Part shown: piece by piece, positions 35,698-43,260 of the stretch
How the letters are laid out: each line of letters begins with the position of its first letter
How positions within the stretch are numbered: position 1 is the first letter of the stretch
Origin: Candidatus Aminicenantota bacterium
GTDB lineage: Bacteria > Acidobacteriota > Aminicenantia > Aminicenantales > Aminicenantaceae
Direction of reading: 5' to 3'
DNA length: 47,858 nucleotides
Assembly (NCBI GenBank): GCA_014727835.1
Contig: WJMT01000022.1
Span: forward strand, 1-47,858
Notes under the pieces: generated by a model
The model's database searches: none
What the model was told of the DNA's origin: nothing
The model's input: the letters and a program-made list of their open reading frames with translations, nothing else
Program-made: the position numbers and the translations under genes

Positions 35698-36693
35698 ATG
35701 AATTCTCTTCTCTCTGTCATCTCTTGGTTCTACAGGCTGGGACCTAAAGTCATGAGATTCTTGATCCGGAATCATATCAAAAAACAGGAGACCGTCCAGA
35801 TACCTGTTATCAGCATCGGAAACATCACTTTCGGGGGCTCAGAAAAGACACCTCTGGCCATAGAGCTGATAAAATTTCTTCTTAAAAACAGCCAAAAGCC
35901 TGCCTTTGTCTCCAGGGGCTACAAAGGGGAATGGGAAAAAAAGGGGGGAGACCTGCACCCTCAAGACCGCCCTTCACCCGGCTGGAGGGCCCTTGGCGAT
36001 GAACCTTATATGGCTTACAAAAACGCTTCTCAGGCAGGAATCTTTGTTGGAAAAAACCGGATTCAATCCTGCCGACTTGCACACAGAAAAGGATATGATG
36101 TGGCTGTTCTGGATGACGGTTTTCAATACTATTCACTCAAAAAAGACCTCGAGATCGTGCTGCACAATCCAGGCAAAAAAACGCCTCTCAGAGAATCTGT
36201 CTCCTCCTTGAAAAGAGCTCATATGATCCTGGTGAAAAAGAGCGGCCCTGCCTTTGGACAGACCTCATTGTCAACACAGTTCCCTCAAACCCAAGTGTAT
36301 GAATATTCGGTCGTCCCTAAAGAAATCATCAAAATGGAAACAGGTCATCCCTCACCACCAGATCCATTCAGATCAAACAAAGTCCTGGCATTCTGCGGGA
36401 TCGCCAATCCACAAAGATTCATCCAGACTCTCCTTAAAAACAAAATCCGGCCTGCTGGATTTCTCAAATTTCCGGATCATTATGAATATCCCCAAAAGGC
36501 TCTTCATCAGATCAGAGACAAACACAGGTCTTTAAACAGTGATGTTATCATCACCACGGAAAAAGATGCGGTTAAACTGGAGGGGAGATCCCTTATCAGC
36601 AGCTGGCCTCTGTACTATCAAAAGATCGCGCTTGACCTTGATAATGATTTTTATGAACAGGTTTTATCGATTCTGAACAGACTCAAAAAATGA
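35698..36693 (+). CDS. lpxK: Tetraacyldisaccharide 4'-kinase LpxK with altered P-loop
   Basis: LpxK phosphorylates the 4'-position of the lipid A precursor. Length (331 aa) and motifs fit: IPVISIGNITFGGSEKTPLA, FVSRGYKGEW, GDEPYMAYKNA, GYDVAVLDDGFQYYSLKKDL, and the catalytic-region FPDHYEYP. The P-loop reads GGSEKTP where family members have GG(T/S)GKTP, so the nearly invariant Gly before Lys is Glu (codon GAA at about 35845). The rest of the protein is intact, so this may be a real variant, an inactive allele or a single-base error. Its stop overlaps the acyltransferase gene by ATGA. Confidence 0.92.
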   Translation: MNSLLSVISWFYRLGPKVMRFLIRNHIKKQETVQIPVISIGNITFGGSEKTPLAIELIKFLLKNSQKPAFVSRGYKGEWEKKGGDLHPQDRPSPGWRALGDEPYMAYKNASQAGIFVGKNRIQSCRLAHRKGYDVAVLDDGFQYYSLKKDLEIVLHNPGKKTPLRESVSSLKRAHMILVKKSGPAFGQTSLSTQFPQTQVYEYSVVPKEIIKMETGHPSPPDPFRSNKVLAFCGIANPQRFIQTLLKNKIRPAGFLKFPDHYEYPQKALHQIRDKHRSLNSDVIITTEKDAVKLEGRSLISSWPLYYQKIALDLDNDFYEQVLSILNRLKK

Positions 36694-37595
36694 ACGCTCC
36701 TTTCAGACACAAAATAGAATACACGGTCTTTTATGCGGTGAAAACAATTCTGAATCTGTTTCCCCGCAAAACAGCCTTTCTGCTTGCCAGTCTGCTGGGG
36801 AATATCCTGTTTGTTCTGGATCAAAAACACCGGGAGCTTGCTTATTCCAATTTAAAAACAGCGTTTGGAGATCAACTCTCCCCATCAAGAAAAAAATTCA
36901 TAACCAAGGCATGTTTTCAGCATTTCTGTCATGTGTTTCTGGATTTTTTGCAGATATCCCGGCTCAACTCCAAACAAAAAGACAGACTGATCTCTGTACA
37001 AGGAACCGACATCTTGAAAAGAGTCCTCCGCCAAAAAAAAGGAGCCCTCATTTTCACCGCTCATTTTGGACTCTGGGAAATCGCAGCCCAAATCCTGTCC
37101 AAGTATGCGAAACTCAATGTCATTGCACGGTCTCTGGATAACCCCCTTTTGGAAAAAGAACTGCACAGACTCAGAGCAGAAATCGGCTCCCATGTCATTT
37201 ACAAACAAAACGCGGCCCGACATGTGCTCAAGGCTCTCAATCAAAATGAACTGGTTGCTGTGTTGATCGACCAAAATGTCCTGCGGCAAGAGGGGATTTT
37301 TGTTGAATTTTTCGGAAAAGATGCCTCCACCACTCCCTCTCTGGCTACTTTTTACCTGAGGACCAAAGCCCCCATCATCCCCATATTCTGCACGCCCACA
37401 ACTCAAAAGGGTTATCATTTGAAAATAATGGAGCCCCTTGATATCCCATCAACCGGAGATTTCAATAAAGATGTGACAAACATAACCCAAATTTGCACCC
37501 GCATCATCGAAAGGCAAATCAAACAACATCCTCATTATTGGCTGTGGTTTCATGACCGGTGGAGAAGCCGGCCGTTGAGTGAAAATGCTGAATAG
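36690..37595 (+). CDS. lpxL: Lipid A biosynthesis lauroyl/acyltransferase (LpxL/HtrB family)
   Basis: This inner-membrane enzyme adds a secondary acyl chain to lipid A. The 301-aa sequence has an N-terminal membrane segment (about residues 14-32), the HX4(D/E) catalytic motif in IFTAHFGLWEIAAQIL, the following ARSLDNPLLEKELHRLR, VAVLIDQNVLRQEGIFVEFF and the C-terminal HPHYWLWFHDRWRSRP, all usual for the family. It overlaps lpxK by ATGA and ends just before the rph promoter. It is the only LpxL/M-type gene in the window. Confidence 0.92.
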   Translation: MNAPFRHKIEYTVFYAVKTILNLFPRKTAFLLASLLGNILFVLDQKHRELAYSNLKTAFGDQLSPSRKKFITKACFQHFCHVFLDFLQISRLNSKQKDRLISVQGTDILKRVLRQKKGALIFTAHFGLWEIAAQILSKYAKLNVIARSLDNPLLEKELHRLRAEIGSHVIYKQNAARHVLKALNQNELVAVLIDQNVLRQEGIFVEFFGKDASTTPSLATFYLRTKAPIIPIFCTPTTQKGYHLKIMEPLDIPSTGDFNKDVTNITQICTRIIERQIKQHPHYWLWFHDRWRSRPLSENAE

Positions 37596-37620
37596 TCCAA
37601 GGTGAATGAAAAAATCCTGG

Positions 37621-37649
37621 TTGACTGTTTACTGTGATAACGGTACTAT
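37621..37649 (+). promoter_or_regulatory. Sigma-70-type promoter for rph
   Basis: TTGACT (37621-37626), 17 bp, TACTAT (37644-37649), in the 83-bp gap between lpxL and rph. A TATAAT at 37654-37659 lacks a matching -35 at normal spacing. The rph ATG is at 37679 without a clear ribosome-binding site. Confidence 0.55.
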
Positions 37650-37678
37650 TCTTTATAATCAGGAATGTTTGAAAGCCA

Positions 37679-38428
37679 ATGAGGTCCTCGAAAAGACAAC
37701 TCGATCAGATAAGACCCATCAAACTCATTTCAAACCCCATGGAATATTCAGACGGTTCGGTCCAAATAGAGCAAGGAAAAACAAAAATCATTACCTCAGC
37801 CACCATTGAGGAGAATGTTCCTCTTTTTCTCAAAGGGGAGGGAACCGGCTGGGTCACTGCTGAATACTCCATGCTTCCCCGCTCAACAGAGACCAGGACA
37901 CGGAGAGAAAGAGGTGCCCGGATATCAGGCCGCACCAAAGAAATCCAGAGATTGATCGGAAGATCCCTGAGAGCAGTGACCGACCTGAAGTCACTAGGGG
38001 AAAGGACCATCATCATTGACTGTGATGTGATCCAAGCAGACGGAGGGACACGGACCGCTTCAGTGACTGCTGGATGCATATCCCTCGCCTTGGCTTTGGA
38101 ACAGCTTATGAAAGATGAGAAAATTGCACAAATGCCCTTAAGGCACCTGGCCGGAGCAGTCAGCGTGGGAATTGTCAATGGAGAAAATCTTTTAGACCTT
38201 GACTATAAAGAGGATTCAAGCGCTTCTCTAGACATGAATGTCATAGGTACAGATACAGGCTATTTTGTAGAGATCCAGGCATCTGCTGAAAAATCTCCCT
38301 TTGTCAAACCAAAATTCAATACTCTTCTTGACCTGGCCGAAAAAGGGATCAAAGAAATCGTCCAAAAACAAAAAGATTTTCTCAAAAAAAAGAGTCCGCT
38401 TTTCATTGCCTACAATCATGAGGAATGA
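37679..38428 (+). CDS. rph: Ribonuclease PH
   Basis: RNase PH trims tRNA 3' ends by phosphorolysis. The 249-aa sequence matches throughout: [112 protein letters not shown] and the end segment with [11 protein letters not shown]. The start MRSSKR fits the usual RPDGR-type N-terminus. The gene overlaps the sugar-nucleotide decarboxylase gene or ends just before it, depending on the start chosen for the latter. Confidence 0.96.
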   Translation: MRSSKRQLDQIRPIKLISNPMEYSDGSVQIEQGKTKIITSATIEENVPLFLKGEGTGWVTAEYSMLPRSTETRTRRERGARISGRTKEIQRLIGRSLRAVTDLKSLGERTIIIDCDVIQADGGTRTASVTAGCISLALALEQLMKDEKIAQMPLRHLAGAVSVGIVNGENLLDLDYKEDSSASLDMNVIGTDTGYFVEIQASAEKSPFVKPKFNTLLDLAEKGIKEIVQKQKDFLKKKSPLFIAYNHEE

Positions 38429-38430
38429 AC

Positions 38431-39372
38431 ATGAACAGAGTGCTGGTCACAGGAGGAGCCGGATTTTTAGGGACCCATCTGTGCAAAGCTCTGCTGGATC
38501 AAAACAAAGATGTTTTGTGTATCGACAATTTTTTCTCCGGAAGCAAAAACAATATCAGGTCCTTCCTCAATCATCCCTATTTTGAATTCATAAGACATGA
38601 CATCATCCATCCTTTCTTTGCAGAAATCGATGAAATCTATCATCTGGCCTGCCCCGCCTCTCCCATTCATTACCAGACCAATGCCATCAAAACCATCAAA
38701 ACAAATGTGATGGGAACCATCAACATGCTGGGCCTGGCCAAAAGGACTCAAGCCAAAATACTGCTGGCCTCCACATCTGAAGTCTATGGAGATCCGACGG
38801 ATCATCCCCAAACCGAAGAGTACTGGGGAAATGTCAATCCCATAGGGATCAGGAGCTGTTATGACGAAGGAAAACGAGTGGCCGAGACTCTGATGATGGA
38901 CTACCACAGGCAGAACAATGTGGATATCAAAATCTGCCGCATTTTCAATACCTTTGGCCCCAATATGGCTGCGGATGATGGAAGAGTGGTCAGTAATTTT
39001 ATTGTCCAATCCCTGAAACAAAAACAATTGACCGTGTTTGGTGACGGCACTCAAACCCGTTCGTTCTGTTACGTCTCTGATATGATCCAAGGATTGATGC
39101 TGATGATGAACACCAAAGATTTCATCGGCCCTGTGAACTTGGGGAATCCCAGAGAACACACCATTTTGGATCTGGCAAAAAAAATAATTCAGCTCACCCA
39201 AAGCAAGTCCAAAATATCCCATGAATCCCTGCCTGAAGACGACCCGGTGCATCGCTGTCCTGATATCTCCCTGGCACGGAATCAATTGGGTTGGGAGCCC
39301 CAAGTCAACCTTGAACAGGGATTGGAGCGCACCATCGCCTATTTCGAAAAAGAAATCAAAAGGACTTCCTAA
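38431..39372 (+). CDS. UDP-glucuronate decarboxylase-like NAD-dependent SDR enzyme
   Basis: An extended short-chain dehydrogenase of about 313 aa, closest by motif to UDP-glucuronate decarboxylases (UDP-xylose synthases). Visible are the Rossmann motif ([18 protein letters not shown]), [11 protein letters not shown], the segment [20 protein letters not shown], the Ser of the triad in [11 protein letters not shown], the active-site [11 protein letters not shown] (YxxxK), and [20 protein letters not shown], all typical of UXS proteins. I choose ATG 38431 because AGGA at 38421-38424 is 6 bp upstream; an ATG at 38425 is too close to it. It likely feeds a surface polysaccharide. Confidence 0.88.
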   Translation: MNRVLVTGGAGFLGTHLCKALLDQNKDVLCIDNFFSGSKNNIRSFLNHPYFEFIRHDIIHPFFAEIDEIYHLACPASPIHYQTNAIKTIKTNVMGTINMLGLAKRTQAKILLASTSEVYGDPTDHPQTEEYWGNVNPIGIRSCYDEGKRVAETLMMDYHRQNNVDIKICRIFNTFGPNMAADDGRVVSNFIVQSLKQKQLTVFGDGTQTRSFCYVSDMIQGLMLMMNTKDFIGPVNLGNPREHTILDLAKKIIQLTQSKSKISHESLPEDDPVHRCPDISLARNQLGWEPQVNLEQGLERTIAYFEKEIKRTS

Positions 39373-39411
39373 TCTGTAAAATAATCGCTTTAAAAAATGT
39401 GGACAAATCAC

Positions 39412-39417
39412 TATAAT
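39412..39417 (+). promoter_or_regulatory. -10 box for the flotillin gene
   Basis: TATAAT (39412-39417), with only a poor -35 (TTTAAA, 39389-39394, 17-bp spacing). A strong ribosome-binding site AAAGGAGG (39447-39454) precedes ATG 39460. Confidence 0.4.
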
Positions 39418-39459
39418 ATTTTTTTCAATGTTCAAGACATGAAATAAAAGGAGGTTTCG

Positions 39460-40866
39460 ATGATATCCCTCTCTACAATAATAGTCCTTGCCGTTGTGGT
39501 CGTGGCCCTGGCTTTACTGTCTTTTCTTGTTGCCAACCAATACAGAAAAGTGGGGCCCAATCAAGCTTTGATCATTTCAGGCGGATTGAAAAAAACCATC
39601 ACCCTTCCGGACGGGAGAAAACGAAAAATCGGTTACCGCTACCGGCTGGGAGGCGGAACATTTGTGTGGCCGCTGCTTGAAACCGTAGACATCCTGCCTA
39701 TGGATGTGATCAATCTCGGATTAAAGACTCCCGAGGTCCTGACACACAATGGAATTCTCATCCAGGCTGAAGCTTCAGCTCAGGTCAAAATCGACTCTGA
39801 TGATGACTCCATTCACCTTGCTGCAGAGCAGTTTTTGGGAACTGGAAAAGAAGGCATCCGGGAGGTCTCTGAAACCATTCTGGATGGAATGATGAGAGCA
39901 GTGATCGGAGCCATGACCGTAGAAGACATCTATCAGGGACGCCACAAGTTCGCCCAAAAAGTCATTGATTCTGTAAAAACAGATTTTTCAAATATGGGGC
40001 TCAAACTTCTGTCTTTTTCCCTGAAAGAGATCAGCGACACCCAAGGTTATCTGGATGCTCTGGGAAAACCCCATATCGCCGCAGCAAAAAGAGACGCAGC
40101 CATTGCTGAAGCGGAAACTGAAAAAGAAGCGGTCATCAAATCATCCGGAGCCAAAAAAGAAGGAGAGGTTGCCCGGTTGAATGCCGAAGCCCTCATAGCC
40201 AAAGCTCAGTGGGAAAATGAAGCCAAAAAAGCAGAGTCTCAAGTCCAGGTCAACAGCAAAAAAGCCCAAGCCGACCATGCATATGAATTGGAACGCCACC
40301 GGCTGAGCCAGCAGATCAAGAAAGAAGAAGCTAAGGTCAGGTCCATTGAGAAACAGGAATCCATTAAGATCGAAGAGATGGAAATCAAACGCAAACAAAA
40401 AGAACTGGACGCCACGGTCATCAAACCGTCTGATGCCCGAAAGTACCAGATCCAGGCAGAAGCGGAAGCCGAAGGATTCCGCATCCAGGAAGAAGCTAAG
40501 GGTAAAGCCGAAGCCAGCAGACTTGAAGGAAAAGCCGAAGCACAAAAATTGAGAGAGCAGGGAGCTGCGGAAGCCGAAGCCATGCTGAAAAAAGCTGAAG
40601 CCTGGGGCCAATATAATCAGGCGGCTATCCTTGACATCTACCTGAAAATCCTTCCGGAACTGGCGAAAAATGTTTCTGAACCCCTCTCTAAGGTCGACAA
40701 GATCGTTCTGGTGGGTGGAGACAAGGGAACCGGAGCCACCAAAATCACGTCACAGGTGGCAGACGTGCTTGCTCAGATGCCGGACGTGGTGAAATCTCTC
40801 ACAGGTGTGGACCTCAAGGAATATTTCAAGGAAAAATTCAGCACCGACAAAAAAGAAAAAGACTGA
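39460..40866 (+). CDS. Flotillin-family SPFH protein
   Basis: A 468-aa membrane scaffold protein. An N-terminal membrane helix (about residues 5-23) is followed by an SPFH/Band 7 domain (about 25-210; NQYRKVGPNQALIISGG, MDVINLGLKTPEVLTHNG, GTGKEGIREVSETILDGMMR, LLSFSLKEISDTQGYLDALG). A long charged coiled coil rich in Ala/Glu/Lys follows (about 210-390), then a C-terminal segment (AAILDIYLKILPELAKNVSE) near the usual oligomerisation region. Bacterial flotillins organise membrane microdomains. It stands upstream of the aminotransferase fusion with a 22-bp gap. Confidence 0.92.
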   Translation: MISLSTIIVLAVVVVALALLSFLVANQYRKVGPNQALIISGGLKKTITLPDGRKRKIGYRYRLGGGTFVWPLLETVDILPMDVINLGLKTPEVLTHNGILIQAEASAQVKIDSDDDSIHLAAEQFLGTGKEGIREVSETILDGMMRAVIGAMTVEDIYQGRHKFAQKVIDSVKTDFSNMGLKLLSFSLKEISDTQGYLDALGKPHIAAAKRDAAIAEAETEKEAVIKSSGAKKEGEVARLNAEALIAKAQWENEAKKAESQVQVNSKKAQADHAYELERHRLSQQIKKEEAKVRSIEKQESIKIEEMEIKRKQKELDATVIKPSDARKYQIQAEAEAEGFRIQEEAKGKAEASRLEGKAEAQKLREQGAAEAEAMLKKAEAWGQYNQAAILDIYLKILPELAKNVSEPLSKVDKIVLVGGDKGTGATKITSQVADVLAQMPDVVKSLTGVDLKEYFKEKFSTDKKEKD

Positions 40867-40888
40867 TCTTTAAATAGAGACCATAAAA

Positions 40889-43237
40889 ATGATTTTATCA
40901 GACAAGGCAAATCAAATCGGCGAATCACCCACCTTCAAGGTCAACGCCAAAGCAAAGGCCATGAAAGCACAGGGAATCGATGTGATCGATCTCAGTGTGG
41001 GAGAACCAGACTTCCCTACACCGGAAAACATCAAACAAGCAGGCACCAAAGCCATTGAAGAAAACTTCACCAAATACACTCAAATAGACGGAATCCCTTC
41101 CTTAAAGCAAGCCATCGCTGATAAGCTCAAAAAGGAAAACAGTCTGGATTATGATCCCAATCAGATCATTGTGTCTTCCGGAGCCAAAAGTTCTTTGTAT
41201 CATTTGATCCTTTCCATCATCAACAAAGGAGATGAGGTGATCATCCCTGCTCCCTACTGGGTGACCTATCCCCACGCCGTGTCGCTGGCTCAAGGAAAAT
41301 CAGTGTATCTTCCGGCCAAAGAGGAAAACGGATTCATCATCACCCCTGAACAGCTGGAGTCATCCATATCCCCCAAAACCAAAGCCATCATCCTGAACAA
41401 TCCCTCCAATCCCACCGGTGCTGTATACAAAAAGATTCAACTGGAAGCTCTTGCTGATATTGTATTGGAAGAGGACATCTATGTGATCGCAGATGAGATC
41501 TATGAAAAACTGGTGTATGAAGATGCAAAATTCGACAGCTTTGCTTCTCTGGATGAAGAGGTCAAAAAGAAAACCATCATCATCAACGGAGTGTCCAAGG
41601 CCTATTCCATGACCGGGTGGAGGATCGGATATGCAGCCGGACCCCAGGAGATCATCAGCGCCATGAACCGGATTCAGAGCCACACCACCTCCAATCCCTG
41701 TTCTATTTCCCAGAAAGCGAGCCTGGAAGCTCTGCAGGGACCTCAAAACACCATCTCCCAAATGGCCTCTGAATTCCAAAGGCGTCGAAGTTACACTTTT
41801 ATGAGGATCAAGTCGATCCCGGGAATGTCCTGTTTCGAATCCAAAGGAGCTTTTTATCTGTTTCCAAATGTATCCTCATTTTTCGATAAAGAATTCAAAA
41901 ACAACCAAATTCGCAATTCTTTTGGTATGGCGTATTATCTGTTGAAACAAGCCAACGTGGCTGTGGTCCCCGGAGGCGCTTTTGGTGCAGAAGGATACAT
42001 CCGGATCTCCTATGCCACATCTATGGACAATCTTGAGAAGGGCATGGACCGGATCACTGAGGCCTTATCCAAACTCAAACCCGCCAAAAAAGCCAAAAGG
42101 ATCTCCCTCAACAATTCCATCACCCACTCCAAATCCAAACCTCCTGTGGACTCTTCCGTTTCCATACAGATGAAAGAAGCCCTGGTCGCAGAAATGGAAA
42201 GCCACATCAACTATGACAATTATTTTGAATGGAACGCCAACATCAATGGCGTGATCGTTCAGTTGAGGACCAATGTCCCTCATCTTTATGACTTCTGGGT
42301 CGAAAACTGGTACCCGGCACAGCTGGAATCAGATCTAGAGCCACACGGGATCATTTATGCTGTGGACAAAATCCCCGGACGTCAGCCCAGGTCTTTTTAC
42401 AATTCAGACACCAAAACCGGAATCATGGTCAATGCAGACAACTATGCTCCGCTCCGAAGCCTGGCTCTGGGACTGGTGATGGATGTATCGGAAAGACTGT
42501 TCAATGTCCAGGCTGTCCGCGGAATGTGTGCGGAATTCCAGGGACATTCTTTGGCTCTTATGGGACCTAAGGGGACCAGCAAAACCAAATACTTCTTTGA
42601 CCTTCTCCAAAACCCGGACATGCGCCTTCAGTCAAACGAAATGGTCTTTGTGAGATTCTCCGGAAACCTTCCCATCGCAGACACTCCGGAAAGAAAACTG
42701 TTTGTGCCCACCAATGTGGCCAAATATGATTCCCTGTTCGCCTCTTTGTTTGACAACAGCAAATGCGAAAATGTGGTGCTCGAAAAAGAATTCTGCAAGA
42801 ACCAATCCTGCCTTGAGGAGGATGACTGTCGTTTGGACAGGGGGTCTCCCTTTTGCTATGAAGCTGAAGACAATTCCTATGCCATGCTCGATCCATACTG
42901 GATCCAGGGCCCTGAAAAACATGTCAAACGCAGCACTCTCCGCTGGCTGTTCATTCTCAGAAAAGACAAGGTGTCTCCACCTTCTGTGAAATTAGAAACC
43001 GATGATGCCCTGAGAATGCTGGAATCCGGCGAGAGTTTGGGCACTCTTCCGGAAATAGGCCCGGCCAAAAGAAACATGTTCTACAACCCTCATATATTGC
43101 TCACCTCCCCGGACCGAATGGAAGCGCAAAGAGAATTTTATAAAAAATTACTCCAGAGCACCTCCTGTTACCTGATCAACAGTGGACAGGCCGAATCCAA
43201 ACATCTCATCGAAATCATGAAAGACAGACAAGAATAA
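40889..43237 (+). CDS. Aspartate aminotransferase fused to an HprK/PEPCK-type P-loop domain
   Basis: A 782-aa fusion. Residues 1-397 form a complete class I aminotransferase of the aspartate type: NNPSNPTGAVY (170-180), ADEIYEKLVYED (201-212), PLP Lys at about 237 in NGVSKAYSMTGWRIGYAAG, and the carboxylate-binding Arg at about 372 (GYIRISYA). A basic linker (about 398-425) leads to a second domain. There VRGMCAEFQGHSLALMGPKG plus TSKT (P-loop, about 559-566) resembles both HprK and PEPCK kinase-1 motifs, and TLRWLFILRKDKVSPPSVKL matches the PEPCK PPVSRLT region. The P-loop has Ser for the last Gly, and the PEPCK Asp pair is Asn-Glu, so catalysis is uncertain. The frame is continuous through the linker. 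The next gene is a full PEPCK-like protein. Confidence 0.85.
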   Translation: MILSDKANQIGESPTFKVNAKAKAMKAQGIDVIDLSVGEPDFPTPENIKQAGTKAIEENFTKYTQIDGIPSLKQAIADKLKKENSLDYDPNQIIVSSGAKSSLYHLILSIINKGDEVIIPAPYWVTYPHAVSLAQGKSVYLPAKEENGFIITPEQLESSISPKTKAIILNNPSNPTGAVYKKIQLEALADIVLEEDIYVIADEIYEKLVYEDAKFDSFASLDEEVKKKTIIINGVSKAYSMTGWRIGYAAGPQEIISAMNRIQSHTTSNPCSISQKASLEALQGPQNTISQMASEFQRRRSYTFMRIKSIPGMSCFESKGAFYLFPNVSSFFDKEFKNNQIRNSFGMAYYLLKQANVAVVPGGAFGAEGYIRISYATSMDNLEKGMDRITEALSKLKPAKKAKRISLNNSITHSKSKPPVDSSVSIQMKEALVAEMESHINYDNYFEWNANINGVIVQLRTNVPHLYDFWVENWYPAQLESDLEPHGIIYAVDKIPGRQPRSFYNSDTKTGIMVNADNYAPLRSLALGLVMDVSERLFNVQAVRGMCAEFQGHSLALMGPKGTSKTKYFFDLLQNPDMRLQSNEMVFVRFSGNLPIADTPERKLFVPTNVAKYDSLFASLFDNSKCENVVLEKEFCKNQSCLEEDDCRLDRGSPFCYEAEDNSYAMLDPYWIQGPEKHVKRSTLRWLFILRKDKVSPPSVKLETDDALRMLESGESLGTLPEIGPAKRNMFYNPHILLTSPDRMEAQREFYKKLLQSTSCYLINSGQAESKHLIEIMKDRQE

Positions 43238-43260
43238 ACATTTGGTCATATGAAATTGAA

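Noticed and set aside
38467..39435. A long open frame (about 320 codons) on the minus strand opposite the UDP-glucuronate decarboxylase gene
   Set aside because: It mirrors a strongly conserved SDR gene, has no recognisable motifs and an unlikely composition. The same holds for long minus-strand frames opposite ribBA (18967-19629) and the PEPCK gene (43306-44034, 44170-45006).
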